DNA of 64,000 bases from Xanthobacteraceae bacterium. Lineage in GTDB: Bacteria; Pseudomonadota; Alphaproteobacteria; Rhizobiales; Xanthobacteraceae. The notes below the pieces were generated by a model, which saw nothing but the letters and a program-made list of their open reading frames with translations, did no database searches and was not told the DNA's origin. Both the position numbers and the translations under genes were made by a program. How positions within the stretch are numbered: the first letter of the stretch is position 1; each line of letters starts with the position of its first letter. Shown piece by piece: positions 53,903-62,738 of this stretch. Where the stretch lies: NCBI GenBank assembly GCA_029239875.1, contig JARBUD010000007.1, positions 186,001 through 250,000 of the forward strand, given 5' to 3'.

Positions 53903-54328
53903 TCACGCTCCGCCTCGCACCGTCAGGTGCTCGATCTCGGCGAGGTGGACGAAGCACAGCTTGTTGCCCTCGGGGTCGCGGCCATAGGCGCCGTAATAGT
54001 CGGGCGCGTAGTTCGGCCGCAGGCCCGGCTCGCCTTCGTCGACGCCGCCATTGTCGACGAGTGCCCGCCAGGCGGCATCCACCGCGGCCGGTGAGGGCGC
54101 GGCAAAGCTTACCTGCGTGCCGTTGCCCCAGGTGGCGGGCAGGCCGTTGAACGGCAGCTGCACAAAGAATTGCGGCCAGTGCTGGCCGGGCAAGGTCCAC
54201 ATCGCGCCGGCCGGGCCGCCATCACCCTCGACATCGACCCGCACGAGGCCGAGCGGCGCCAGCACGGTGTCATAGAAGGCGGTCATCCGCGCAAGATCGC
54301 GCGCGCCGAGGATGATATGGCTGAACAT
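53903..54328 (-). CDS. VOC/glyoxalase-family protein
   Basis: 141 residues: MFSHIILGARDLARMTAFYDTVLAPLGLVRVD, an acidic loop, FNGLPATWGNGTQVSFAAPSPAAVDAAW and YYGAYGRDPEGNKLCFVHLAE. This is the glyoxalase/bleomycin-resistance fold with metal-site candidates His4 and the C-terminal His. ATG 54328 has AGGAGAGG upstream. Substrate unknown. Convergent with the diguanylate cyclase, 9 bp between. Confidence 0.85.
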   Translation of the reverse strand: MFSHIILGARDLARMTAFYDTVLAPLGLVRVDVEGDGGPAGAMWTLPGQHWPQFFVQLPFNGLPATWGNGTQVSFAAPSPAAVDAAWRALVDNGGVDEGEPGLRPNYAPDYYGAYGRDPEGNKLCFVHLAEIEHLTVRGGA

Positions 54329-54507
54329 GCGGGGCCTCTCCTGCGGTAGGGCGGGCATCCTGCCCGCATGCCGCGACAATTTCGAGAACCCGTGCGGGTC
54401 GCCGAGCATGCGAGCCTCGACAGCCGGGCATTTGCGCAGTAGAACGCGACCCGGATAATTACAATGGACTTCCGGGTTGCGGAAGTTTTCACTTAGACGG
54501 TTTGTAA

Positions 54508-55281
54508 ATGAGCAACCTGCATCACGAGCGCGTCCTCACCGTCCACCACTGGACGGACAACCTGTTCACCTTCACCACGACGCGCGATCCGGCGCTGCGC
54601 TTCAAGAACGGGCAGTTCGTGATGATCGGCCTGCCGGTCGACGGCAAGCCGTTGCTGCGCGCCTATTCCATCGCCAGCGCCAATTACGAGGAAACGATGG
54701 AGTTCTTCTCCATCAAGGTGCCGAACGGCCCGCTGACCTCCCGCCTGCAGCATCTGAAAGTGGGCGACGAGATCATCGTCGGGCGCAAGCCGACCGGCAC
54801 GCTGCTGGTCGACTATCTTGTCCCCGGCCGCCGGCTCTATCTGCTCGCCACCGGCACCGGCCTCGCGCCCTTCCTCAGCCTGATCAAGGATCCGGAGACC
54901 TACGAGAATTACGAGAAGGTCATCCTCGTCCACGGCGTGCGCACCGTCGCCGAGCTCGCCTATCGCGAGCTGATCGAGGAAGAGCTGCCGCAGAACGAGT
55001 ATTTCGGCGAATTGGTGCTGGAAAAGCTGGTTTACTACCCGACGGTGACGCGTGAGCCCTTCCACAACCAGGGCCGCATCACCGACCTGATCACCTCGGG
55101 CAAGCTATTCCAGGACCTCGACCTGCCGCCGCTCAGCAAGGAGGACGACCGCGTCATGCTGTGCGGCAGCCCGCAGCTGCTCGACGACATGCGCGTGATC
55201 CTGAAGGACAAGGGCTTCGAGGAAGGCTCGACCACCGAGCCGGGCGACTTCGTGATCGAAAAGGCATTCGTCGAGAAGTGA
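54508..55281 (+). CDS. fpr: Ferredoxin-NADP reductase
   Basis: 257 residues. The FAD domain has LRFKNGQFVMIGLPVDGKPLLRAYSIASANYEE, and the NADP domain LYLLATGTGLAPFLSLIKDPETYENY and VMLCGSPQLLDDM. It ends in FVEK, as in subclass I bacterial Fpr. It moves electrons between NADPH and ferredoxin or flavodoxin, and in many Proteobacteria it is part of the oxidative stress response. Single gene with an AT-rich upstream segment. Confidence 0.94.
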   Translation: MSNLHHERVLTVHHWTDNLFTFTTTRDPALRFKNGQFVMIGLPVDGKPLLRAYSIASANYEETMEFFSIKVPNGPLTSRLQHLKVGDEIIVGRKPTGTLLVDYLVPGRRLYLLATGTGLAPFLSLIKDPETYENYEKVILVHGVRTVAELAYRELIEEELPQNEYFGELVLEKLVYYPTVTREPFHNQGRITDLITSGKLFQDLDLPPLSKEDDRVMLCGSPQLLDDMRVILKDKGFEEGSTTEPGDFVIEKAFVEK

Positions 55282-55293
55282 GGCAGCCGCGCC

Positions 55294-55605
55294 TCAGCGC
55301 AGGCGCCGGTCGGGGTCCCAGCGCTCCTCGTCGGCCGGCGCCGCCTCTTCCGGCGACAGCACGCGATATTCGGCGTCGATGACGGTCGGCCCAGCATCCG
55401 CACCGGCGCGCTTGCGCCCGCCGAACAGGCGGTAGGCGAGCCCGGCGATCACCACGATGGGGAAGACGACGAGGAACACGCTCGCCGCCACCACGGCAAG
55501 CGCGGTGCCGATCGCCAGCGCAACAGCTACGACGAGCGCCACCTGCCACCAGCTCACGCGCCGGACGGTGAAACGCACGCGATCGAACGGATCGGTCGAG
55601 CTCAT
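55294..55605 (-). CDS. Hypothetical membrane protein
   Basis: 103 residues with one long hydrophobic segment that may span twice (WWQVALVVAVALAIGTALAVVAASVFLVVFPIVVIAGLAYRLFGG split over the stretch), and an acidic C-terminal tail ending EERWDPDRRLR. No domain is recognised. It lies between fpr (convergent) and the GNAT gene (divergent). Codon usage appears native. Confidence 0.6.
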   Translation of the reverse strand: MSSTDPFDRVRFTVRRVSWWQVALVVAVALAIGTALAVVAASVFLVVFPIVVIAGLAYRLFGGRKRAGADAGPTVIDAEYRVLSPEEAAPADEERWDPDRRLR

Positions 55606-55721
55606 TGCCTTGGTCTTCCCTCCTCAGCGGCCGTGCCGCGAAAGTTGGATATGGGGAGGCGGAGGCGTCCTGCCAGCGGCGGGCGTGGAAAATAGCGGGC
55701 TGCCCGCGTAAGGTGAATACC

Positions 55722-56210
55722 ATGATGCTACGCGACGCCGTCGACACCGACCTGCCCGGCATCCTCGCCATCTACAATTTCGCGGTGCTGAACTCGACGG
55801 CGATCTGGAACGACACACCGACCGATCTTTCCGGCCGTCTCGGCTGGCTGCGCGACCGGCAGGCGAAGGCCTATCCGGTCATCGTCGCCGAAGAGGCGGG
55901 CGAGGTGCTGGGCTATGCTAGCTTCGGTGATTTCCGTCCCTTCGAGGGCTTCCGCATCAGCGTCGAGCATTCGGTCTATGTGGCCGCGCACGCGCAGGGC
56001 CGCGGGCTGGGGCGCCGGCTCGTCGAGGCGCTGTTCGAGCCGGCGCGCGCCCTCGGCAAGAAGGTGATGATCGGCGGCATCACCGCCGGCAACGAGGCCT
56101 CGCTGGCGCTGCACGCCAAGCTCGGCTTCGTGCAGAGCGCCTACATGGCGGGCATCGGCACCAAGTTCGGCCAGCGGCTCGACCTGGTGTTCGTGCAGAA
56201 GGAACTCTGA
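55722..56210 (+). CDS. GNAT acetyltransferase, phosphinothricin-type
   Basis: 162 residues: MMLRDAVDTDLPGILAIYNFAVLNSTAIWNDTP, GEVLGYASFGDFRPFEGFRISVEHSVYVAAHAQGRGLGRRLVEALF (acetyl-CoA loop QGRGLG) and GGITAGNEASLALHAKLGF. This is the PAT/YwnH-like pattern; members acetylate phosphinothricin or methionine sulfoximine. ATG 55722 has AAGGTGA upstream. It ends at a bidirectional terminator shared with ahcY. Confidence 0.9.
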   Translation: MMLRDAVDTDLPGILAIYNFAVLNSTAIWNDTPTDLSGRLGWLRDRQAKAYPVIVAEEAGEVLGYASFGDFRPFEGFRISVEHSVYVAAHAQGRGLGRRLVEALFEPARALGKKVMIGGITAGNEASLALHAKLGFVQSAYMAGIGTKFGQRLDLVFVQKEL

Positions 56211-56218
56211 GACACAAA

Positions 56219-56242
56219 AAAGGGCGCCGCAGGGCGCCCTTT
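56219..56242. terminator. Bidirectional terminator between the GNAT gene and ahcY
   Basis: A perfect 10-bp stem AAAGGGCGCC / GGCGCCCTTT with loop GCAG, an A-run before and TTTCTCGTT after. It serves the plus-strand GNAT gene and the minus-strand ahcY. Confidence 0.85.
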
Positions 56243-56263
56243 CTCGTTAGGCATCGGAGTCGA

Positions 56264-57670
56264 TCAGTACCGATAATGATCCGGCTTGAACGGCCCCTCG
56301 ACCGGCACGCCTATATAGTCGGCCTGCTCGGGGCGCAGCTTGGTCAGCTTCACGCCGAGCTTCTCGAGGTGCAGCGCCGCGACCTTCTCGTCGAGGAACT
56401 TCGGCAGCGTGTAGACCTTCTTCTCGTACTTGCCGGGGTTCGCCCACAGCTCGATCTGGGCGAGCGTCTGGTTGGAGAAGGAGGACGACATCACGAAGGA
56501 CGGGTGACCCATGGCGTTGCCGAGGTTCACCAGCCGGCCTTCCGACAACAGGATGATGCGGTTGCCGGACGGGAACTCGATCTCGTCGACCTGCGGTTTG
56601 ATGTTGTTCCACTTCAGGTTCTTCAGGCCGGCGACCTGGATCTCGTTGTCGAAGTGGCCGATGTTGCAGACGATTGCCCGGTCCTTCATCTGCCGCATGT
56701 GGTCGACGGTGATGATGTCGCGGTTGCCCGTGCAGGTGACATAGATGTCGGCGCGCGAGAAGGCGTCCTCGATGGTCGCCACCTCGTAGCCCTCCATCGA
56801 CGCCTGCAGGGCGCAGATCGGATCGACCTCGGAGACGATGACGCGTGCGCCAGCCTGGCGCAGCGAGGCGGCCGAGCCCTTGCCGACATCGCCGAAGCCG
56901 GCGACGAAGGCGACCTTGCCGGCGAGCATTACGTCGGTGCCGCGACGGATGGCGTCGACCAGCGATTCACGGCAGCCATAGAGGTTGTCGAATTTCGACT
57001 TGGTGACGCTGTCGTTCACGTTGATCGCCGGGAACAGCAGCTTGCCCTGCTCGGCGAGCTTGTAGAGCCGGTGCACGCCTGTGGTGGTCTCCTCGGAGAC
57101 GCCCTTGATCGACTTGGCGACCTCGGCGAACCAGCCCTTCGGCTTCTCCGCCAGCAGCTTCTTGATGAGGGCGAAGAAGATCACCTCTTCCTCGGACTCC
57201 GCCTTGTCGAGGAACGCCGTGTCACCATTCTCGGCGCGCAGGCCGTGATGGACGAGCATGGTGGCGTCGCCGCCATCGTCGAGGATCATGTTGGGAACTC
57301 CGCCGCCGTGCCAGTCAAACAGCTTGGCGGTGAAGTCCCAGTACTCGACCAGCGTCTCACCCTTGAAGGCGAAGACCGGCGTGCCGGCGGCGGCGATAGC
57401 AGCCGCGGCGTGGTCCTGGGTCGAGAAGATGTTGCACGACACCCAGCGTACGTCGGCACCGAGGCTTTTAAGCGTCTCGATCAGCACCGCCGTCTGGATG
57501 GTCATGTGCAGCGAGCCGGCGATGCGCGCGCCCTTGAGCGGCTGCGAGGGGCCGTATTCGGCGCGGATGGCCATCAGGCCGGGCATCTCGGTCTCGGCGA
57601 GGTCGATCTCCTTGCGGCCGAAATCGGCGAGGCCGATGTCCCTGACGATGTAGTCGCTGGCGATGGCCAT
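56264..57670 (-). CDS. ahcY: S-adenosylhomocysteinase
   Basis: 468 residues. It hydrolyses SAH to adenosine and homocysteine, relieving inhibition of methyltransferases. Motifs: [65 protein letters not shown] loop [32 protein letters not shown], and the C-terminal KPDHYRY. The start is ATG 57670 with AAGGGA upstream. A palindrome typical of SAH/methionine-pathway regulators precedes it. In Rhizobiales it commonly lies near the HPr-ChvGI cluster, as here. Confidence 0.97.
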   Translation of the reverse strand: MAIASDYIVRDIGLADFGRKEIDLAETEMPGLMAIRAEYGPSQPLKGARIAGSLHMTIQTAVLIETLKSLGADVRWVSCNIFSTQDHAAAAIAAAGTPVFAFKGETLVEYWDFTAKLFDWHGGGVPNMILDDGGDATMLVHHGLRAENGDTAFLDKAESEEEVIFFALIKKLLAEKPKGWFAEVAKSIKGVSEETTTGVHRLYKLAEQGKLLFPAINVNDSVTKSKFDNLYGCRESLVDAIRRGTDVMLAGKVAFVAGFGDVGKGSAASLRQAGARVIVSEVDPICALQASMEGYEVATIEDAFSRADIYVTCTGNRDIITVDHMRQMKDRAIVCNIGHFDNEIQVAGLKNLKWNNIKPQVDEIEFPSGNRIILLSEGRLVNLGNAMGHPSFVMSSSFSNQTLAQIELWANPGKYEKKVYTLPKFLDEKVAALHLEKLGVKLTKLRPEQADYIGVPVEGPFKPDHYRY

Positions 57671-57759
57671 GTGCGGCGTCCCTTCTGCCTTGGCGCGCGG
57701 CTCGCGCGGATGAGCGTGCCGGGGTGATAGCAGCCCGGCCGAGGGAATACAATAACGAT

Positions 57760-57775
57760 ATAAAGATGTCTTTAT
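57760..57775. promoter_or_regulatory. Palindromic operator upstream of ahcY
   Basis: ATAAAGA-TG-TCTTTAT, a perfect 7-bp inverted repeat with 2-bp spacer, 90 bp upstream of ahcY in an AT-rich pocket. Sites of this kind upstream of SAM-cycle genes are attributed to ArsR-type regulators (SahR/SamR-like) in Proteobacteria. I do not recall the exact consensus, so the regulator's identity is inferred. Confidence 0.55.
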
Positions 57776-57804
57776 GTGACAGTCGCTAGCAGTAGCGCGG
57801 CGGC

Positions 57805-58092
57805 CTATTCGCCCTCGCCGAAGCGGTCGGCAACGAGTGTGTCCAGCGCGTCCAGCGCCGCCTGCGCCTCCGGCCCGCTGGCCTCGACGAGGATGCTGGT
57901 GCCGGGGGCGGCGGCGAGCATCATCAGCCCCATGATCGAGGTGCCGCCCACCGTCTCGCCGGCGCGGGTGACGCGCACCTCGGCATTGAAGCGCTCGACC
58001 GTCTGCACGAATTTGGCGGAGGCGCGCGCATGCAGGCCGCGCTTGTTGAGTATGGCGAGCTCGCGCCGGACCGCGGTCATCGTCACGGTCAT
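57805..58092 (-). CDS. ptsH: HPr family phosphocarrier protein
   Basis: 95 residues. Phosphorylated His21 lies in [14 protein letters not shown]; Ser52 in [11 protein letters not shown] is the regulatory site for HprK. The segment [18 protein letters not shown] is standard. In Alphaproteobacteria this HPr serves a regulatory PTS rather than sugar uptake. It starts within the EIIA stop (ATGA overlap), so EIIA-HPr are coupled. Three N-terminal Met/Val codons leave the exact start open. Confidence 0.93.
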   Translation of the reverse strand: MTVTMTAVRRELAILNKRGLHARASAKFVQTVERFNAEVRVTRAGETVGGTSIMGLMMLAAAPGTSILVEASGPEAQAALDALDTLVADRFGEGE

Positions 58093-58490
58093 TTCCCTGC
58101 CAGCACGCGGCTGGCGATGTTGATGTATTTGCGCCCCGCCTCCTGCGCCTGAGCCACCGCCTCGGGCATCGGCACTTCGGCGCGCACGGTGGCAAGCTTG
58201 ACCAGCATGGGCAGGTTGATGCCGGCGACCACCTCGATGTCGGGCGAGGTCATGACCGAGATGGCGAGGTTGGAGGGCGTGCCGCCGAACATGTCGGTGA
58301 GGATGACGACCCCCTCGCCGCTGTTCACCGCACCGACCGCCTCGACGATGTCGAGGCGACGGCGCTCGATGTCGTCATCCGGACCGATGGTGATCGTCTC
58401 GATCTGGGATTGCGGTCCCATCACGTGTTCGAGCGCGGCGCGGAACTCGCTGGCAAGGCGTCCGTGCGTTACAAGTACGAGGCCTATCAT
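58089..58490 (-). CDS. PTS EIIA, mannose-type (ManX-like)
   Basis: 133 residues: [25 protein letters not shown] with the phosphorylated His9, [17 protein letters not shown] and [17 protein letters not shown] lone EIIA of the mannose family without IIB/IIC, as in the alphaproteobacterial regulatory PTS, where it takes phosphate from HPr and controls other proteins, in some species linked to ChvGI or stress. Start ATG 58490; the reading from 58529 is not conserved. Confidence 0.93.
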   Translation of the reverse strand: MIGLVLVTHGRLASEFRAALEHVMGPQSQIETITIGPDDDIERRRLDIVEAVGAVNSGEGVVILTDMFGGTPSNLAISVMTSPDIEVVAGINLPMLVKLATVRAEVPMPEAVAQAQEAGRKYINIASRVLAGK

Positions 58491-58681
58491 CCTGCTCCGC
58501 CGCGCGCCCATCCGGCGCGACTTGCACATTCTTTTGCGGGGGCGCCCAAGATCGCCGATCCGCCCGCCCCCTTCGCGGGGCGCACATCATCGTTGCACCG
58601 CACACGAATGGCAAGTGCCGCTGGGGAAAAACCGTCGACACCTTGCCGTGGGCACCCTCCGCTTGCCACGCACATCCTTGC

Positions 58682-59146
58682 TCAGTTCAGGACCGGCCCG
58701 GTGAGCAGCAGCGCCAGCACCTGCTGCAGCGGATCGCCCCCCGTAAACACCGGCAGGCGTTCGATCTCCACTCCCTCGATCTGCGTGCGCAGCGCCTCCG
58801 GCGCCGGCAGCCGGGCGGCGTCCGGCGCCCCGAGATCGACGACAAGGTCGACCGCCGCCTCGGCAAGATGCGGTAGCCGCCTGAGGCCGGCGCCCCTTAT
58901 CTCGATAAGGCCGGCGAGATTGTGCGGCGCGGCGGCGAAAAGTCGCTTCCCGCGCCGCGTCAGCACGACGCGGTCATCCGCCACCAGATCGGCCGGCGGC
59001 ATGAGGCCGGAACGGCCGGCGAGGATCAGCGCGAAGGCGAGATGGGACTTCCCGGCGCCCGACGGTCCGCGGATCAGCACGCCGCGACCACCCACCCGCA
59101 CGCAGGAGGCGTGGATGGTAGCAGCCGGCGGTGGTTCGTCGGTCAT
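58682..59146 (-). CDS. hprK: HPr kinase/phosphorylase, short alphaproteobacterial form
   Basis: 154 residues, only the C-terminal kinase domain of HprK: Walker A GPSGAGKS at 27-34, ADLVADDRVVL, and the signature region LIEIRGAGLRRLPHLAEA. The N-terminal domain of Firmicutes enzymes is missing, as is normal in Rhizobiales. It phosphorylates HPr on Ser52. It starts one base after the chvG stop. About 190 bp of gene-free sequence lies between it and EIIA. Confidence 0.92.
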   Translation of the reverse strand: MTDEPPPAATIHASCVRVGGRGVLIRGPSGAGKSHLAFALILAGRSGLMPPADLVADDRVVLTRRGKRLFAAAPHNLAGLIEIRGAGLRRLPHLAEAAVDLVVDLGAPDAARLPAPEALRTQIEGVEIERLPVFTGGDPLQQVLALLLTGPVLN

Positions 59147-59147
59147 G

Positions 59148-61040
59148 TCAGCTTGCCGGCAGGCGGACGATGAAGCGTGCGCCGGCCGGCTTCTCTGCGG
59201 GGGCGGCCCCGTCGACAGATTTGCCCTTCGCCTTCGACCGGCTCTTCTTCGGCTCCGACGGGCGGTTCTCCGCCCAGACGCGCCCGCCATGCGCCTCGAC
59301 GATCTGGCGCGAGATCGACAGGCCGAGGCCGGAGTTCTGGCCGAAGCCCTGCTCCTCCGGCCGGTCGGTATAGAAGCGCTCGAAGATGCGGGTCAGCGCA
59401 TGCGGAGGAATGCCCGGCCCGTCGTCGTCGACGATGATCTCCACCGCGTCGCGGTGACGCCGGCAGGTCACCCGCACCTCGCCGCCCTTCGGCGTGAAGG
59501 AGCGGGCATTGTCGATCAGGTTGTTGATCACCTGCCCGAGCCGGGAATCATGGCCCGGCACCACGAAGTCGCCGCTCGCCCCCGGCGCGTGCTCGAAGGC
59601 GACCGTCACATGCACGCCGTCGCCGCGCACCACGTCGTTGTGGACGCCGGTGACGGTGTTGAGCAGTCGGATCAGGTCGACCGGCTCGGATTCCTGGCGC
59701 TGCAGTTCGGCATCGAGACGGGAGGCGTCGGAGATGTCGGTGATGAGGCGGTCCAGCCGCTTCACGTCGTGCTGGATCACCTCCAGCAACCGGCCGCGGG
59801 AGGAATCGGTCTTGGCCAGCGGCAGCGTCTCCACGGCAGAACGCAAGGAAGTGAGCGGGTTCTTCAATTCGTGCGAGACGTCGGCGGCGAAGCTCTCGAT
59901 CGCCTCGATGCGCGAATAGAGCGCGTCGGTCATGTCGCGGAGCGCACCGGAGAGATGGCCGATCTCGTCCGAGCGGCTGGTGAAGTCGGGGATCTCGACG
60001 CGCGAGCGGGTACGCCGGCGCACCCTTTCGGCGGCGTCGGCGAGCTTGCGCACCGGTCCGGCGATGGTACTGGCGAGCAGCAGCGAAAGCACCACCATCA
60101 CCACCATGGCGACGATGAAGACGCGCACGATGACGAGCCGCTCGGCCGCCACCGCCTCGTCGATCTCGCCGCCCTGGGTGGAGAGCAGCAGCGCGCCGAG
60201 GATGGCGCGGAAGCGCTGCACCGGGACCGCCACCGAGACGATGACCTGCCCGCGGTCGTTCACCTGCACGGCGCTCGACTTCTGGCCCAGCAGCGCCGCG
60301 GTGACTTCCGGGTAGCCCTTGCCGTTGTTGGGACCGAGCTCCTTGTAGAGCGGCAGGTCGCCGCGCTCGAACCACATCTTCATGGCGTTCCAGCCGCGCT
60401 CCATCCAGTTCGGTTTGGGCGCGTTAGGGGCGGGCATGTCGAAGCGGAGGATCTCGCCGCGCGAATAGAGCGAGCGCGAATCCAGCAGCAGCGCGCCGTC
60501 GCGGTCATAGATGCGGGCGCGGGTGCCGGTCGGCTCGACGAGGCGCTTAAGCACGGGCGCGACGCGCTCGGGATTGATCGGGAATTCGAGCGGGGCGAAG
60601 CCCTCCTCGCCCGGCCCGTAGCTCTCGCCGGCCTGCAGCTCAAGCAGGCGCTCTGGGTCGATGGTGATGGCATTGGTCTCGACCTGCGCCGAGGCGGCGA
60701 TGGCGCCGGCGATGATCTCGCCCTGCACCAGCAGGCTCTGTACCCGCGCATCGATCAGGCCGGCGCGGAACTCGGACAGATAGAGGATGCCCGACACCAG
60801 CGCGCCCATGCCGACTAGGTTCAGCAGGACGATGCGACGGGTAAGGCTGGAGAAGCTCTTGAAGGCGACGAAGTTGCGCACGCGGCGCAGCGCGCCGAGC
60901 ACCCCCGCGCGACGCTCCGAGCCGGAGGCGTCCGCCGTCTCCTCGGGACCCGTGTCCGGCCGGTCGTCCTCAGCCGCGGCGCGGGTCGATTCGGGGTCGA
61001 GCAAAGAGCCGCTACTCCTTGAAGCGGTAACCGACGCCAT
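59148..61040 (-). CDS. chvG: Sensor histidine kinase ChvG/ExoS
   Basis: 630 residues. A cytoplasmic N-terminus leads to TM1 ([20 protein letters not shown]), a periplasmic sensor of about 200 residues that in relatives is held by ExoR, and TM2 ([20 protein letters not shown]). HAMP follows, then the H-box [15 protein letters not shown] and HATPase boxes [24 protein letters not shown] and [11 protein letters not shown]. It senses acid or envelope stress. ATG 61040 lies within chvI; a TTG at 61004, 10 bases after AAGGAG, is a reasonable alternative. Its regulator ChvI is damaged in this sequence. Confidence 0.95.
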   Translation of the reverse strand: MASVTASRSSGSLLDPESTRAAAEDDRPDTGPEETADASGSERRAGVLGALRRVRNFVAFKSFSSLTRRIVLLNLVGMGALVSGILYLSEFRAGLIDARVQSLLVQGEIIAGAIAASAQVETNAITIDPERLLELQAGESYGPGEEGFAPLEFPINPERVAPVLKRLVEPTGTRARIYDRDGALLLDSRSLYSRGEILRFDMPAPNAPKPNWMERGWNAMKMWFERGDLPLYKELGPNNGKGYPEVTAALLGQKSSAVQVNDRGQVIVSVAVPVQRFRAILGALLLSTQGGEIDEAVAAERLVIVRVFIVAMVVMVVLSLLLASTIAGPVRKLADAAERVRRRTRSRVEIPDFTSRSDEIGHLSGALRDMTDALYSRIEAIESFAADVSHELKNPLTSLRSAVETLPLAKTDSSRGRLLEVIQHDVKRLDRLITDISDASRLDAELQRQESEPVDLIRLLNTVTGVHNDVVRGDGVHVTVAFEHAPGASGDFVVPGHDSRLGQVINNLIDNARSFTPKGGEVRVTCRRHRDAVEIIVDDDGPGIPPHALTRIFERFYTDRPEEQGFGQNSGLGLSISRQIVEAHGGRVWAENRPSEPKKSRSKAKGKSVDGAAPAEKPAGARFIVRLPAS

Positions 61041-61644
61041 AGAGCGTCTCGATCATCTCGAAATTGTCGTCGACGACCTTATAGGCCGCGTCCATCAGCG
61101 CGTTGCGGCTCTTCACCACGCCGGGGCGGGTGGCGAGCGCCTGCAGGATGAGGAACTCGGTCACGGTCAGCGTGACGTTCTCGCCCTTCCAGGTGCAGGT
61201 GTGGCGCTCCGGGTCCATGCGCAGAAGGCCGCGCTCCAACACCTTGGCGCTGTCGGTCTCGCGCGGCAGCGAGCCATCCTTGGGCGCGACGCGGCGCAGC
61301 ACCGCCTTCACCCGCTCGACCAGCAGGCGCTGGGAGAACGGCTTCTTGATGAAATCGTCGGCGCCCATCTTCAGGCCGAACAGCTCGTCGATCTCGTCGT
61401 CCTTGGAGGTGAGGAAGATCACCGGCATGTCGCTCTTCTGGCGCAGGCGGCGCAGCAGCTCCATGCCGTCCATGCGCGGCATCTTGATGTCGAAGATGCA
61501 GAGGTCCGGTGGGTTGGTCTTGAAGCCGTCCAGCGCCGTCGCGCCGTCCGTGTAGGTCTGGATCCGGTAACCTTCGGATTCCAGGGCGATGGACACGGAG
61601 GTGAGGATGTTGCGATCGTCGTCGACGAGAGCGATGGTCGGCAT
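61012..61644 (-). CDS. chvI: Response regulator ChvI with a DNA-binding-domain deletion
   Basis: 210 residues; the family is usually 230-240. The receiver domain is intact: ALVDDDRNI, phospho-Asp in [23 protein letters not shown] and the KKPF lysine. The output domain starts normally ([30 protein letters not shown]) but then jumps at residue 188/189 straight to [22 protein letters not shown]. About 22 residues that in relatives carry VDDRTIDSHIKRLRKK, the recognition helix, are missing with the frame kept (junction at 61080/61081). ATG 61644 is the start. Either a natural in-frame deletion or a sequencing or assembly error; the protein as given should not bind DNA normally. Confidence 0.93.
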   Translation of the reverse strand: MPTIALVDDDRNILTSVSIALESEGYRIQTYTDGATALDGFKTNPPDLCIFDIKMPRMDGMELLRRLRQKSDMPVIFLTSKDDEIDELFGLKMGADDFIKKPFSQRLLVERVKAVLRRVAPKDGSLPRETDSAKVLERGLLRMDPERHTCTWKGENVTLTVTEFLILQALATRPGVVKSRNALMDAAYKVVDDNFEMIETLYGVGYRFKE

Positions 61645-61835
61645 CTGCGCACTTTCCTGTTCGGCGGCGGTACACGAGGCGGTGAACCGTGCCGGCGTGG
61701 CCATAATGTGACACGCAAATCGATTCAACCGAAAATAGCGCGATTCAAGGCACATAGCCAATCCGGCATTCCCACCGCTTGACGCTGCTGCCGTCGGCGC
61801 TCACCTGTGGGGCGTGCAGTGCGGAGGTGAATACC

Positions 61836-62585
61836 GTGTCTTCGACAACCCAGCCTTCCGACGATTTCGATCCCGTCGCCACCGTGAAGCGCCTTGTTCG
61901 CGAGGCGCAAACGGTAGCCCTCGCTACTCTCGACGAGGACGGCGGCCCCTATGCCTCGCTGGTTCAGCTCGCGACCCTTCCCGACGGCGCGCCGCTGCTC
62001 CTGCTCTCGAAGCTCGCGCGCCACACGCGCAATCTGGCGCGCGATGCGCGGGTGTCGCTGCTGGTCGACGAGCACCGGGCCGGCGACGAACTGCAGGGCG
62101 CCCGCGCCGGACTGAAGGGGCGCATAGCAAGGCTCAGCGAGGCGGACGATATCGCCACCGCGCGCCGCCGCTTTCTCGCGCGGCATCCCGATGCAGCGGG
62201 TTTCGCCGGCTTTTCCGACTTCGCCTTCTACCGCGTCGAGCTCGACGGCGCCCATCTCGTCGCTGGCTTCGGCCGCATCGTCGATGTCGAAGGGACGGCG
62301 CTGCTGACCGAGACCACCGGGGCTGGCGAAGTGCTGGAGGCGGAGGAAGGCGCCATTGCCCACATGAACGCCGACCACAAGGACGCGGTGCAGCTCTACG
62401 CCATGCACCTCCTCGGCACCGGCCCCGGCAACTGGAAGATCGTCGGGCTCGACCCGGAAGGGTGCGAGTTGATGAGCGGCACCAGCGTGCGCCGTCTCGG
62501 CTTCGGCCGGCGCATCGCCAGCACGCGGGAGATGCGCGAGGTTCTGGTCGAACTCGCTGCGAAAGCACGCAGCGTCGCCATCTGA
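61836..62585 (+). CDS. HugZ/PNPOx-like protein with DUF2470 domain
   Basis: 249 residues. An FMN-binding split barrel at about 15-150 (VALATLDEDGGPYASLVQLATLPDGAPLLLLSKLARHTRNLARDARVSLLVDE) and a DUF2470 domain at about 165-245 (EGAIAHMNADHKDAVQLYAMHLLG). Such proteins are annotated as heme utilisation (HugZ) or pyridoxamine-phosphate-oxidase-related. The start is GTG 61836 with GGAGGTGA six bases upstream; longer readings from 61779 lack this. It sits between chvI and pckA, which are direct neighbours in many rhizobia. Confidence 0.85.
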   Translation: MSSTTQPSDDFDPVATVKRLVREAQTVALATLDEDGGPYASLVQLATLPDGAPLLLLSKLARHTRNLARDARVSLLVDEHRAGDELQGARAGLKGRIARLSEADDIATARRRFLARHPDAAGFAGFSDFAFYRVELDGAHLVAGFGRIVDVEGTALLTETTGAGEVLEAEEGAIAHMNADHKDAVQLYAMHLLGTGPGNWKIVGLDPEGCELMSGTSVRRLGFGRRIASTREMREVLVELAAKARSVAI

Positions 62586-62638
62586 TCAAGGTGCGATGAG
62601 ACCATTGAAGGTGCGCGGATAGGTAGCGACGGGCGCGT

Positions 62639-62655
62639 CGTCACGTTTTCGTCAC
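62639..62655. promoter_or_regulatory. CGTCAC direct repeat upstream of pckA
   Basis: CGTCAC at 62639-62644 and again at 62650-62655, 11 bp apart start to start, about one helical turn, about 85 bp before the pckA start. Such spacing is typical of OmpR/PhoB-type response regulator sites, and ChvI is the neighbour. Whether it binds here is only inferred. Confidence 0.4.
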
Positions 62656-62738
62656 AGAATGGACCCGGAATTTCAGCCAAATTGCCCGAGTGAGCTCTCA
62701 AGGTGACGCTGGTTGTAATGCGTCAGGAGGGAGCCGCC

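Noticed and set aside
57671-57804. SAH or SAM riboswitch upstream of ahcY
   Set aside because: No convincing conserved core; the palindromic operator explains the region better.
58410-60818. 802-residue open frame antisense to EIIA, hprK and chvG
   Set aside because: Shadow of well-conserved genes on the other strand; no recognisable motif.
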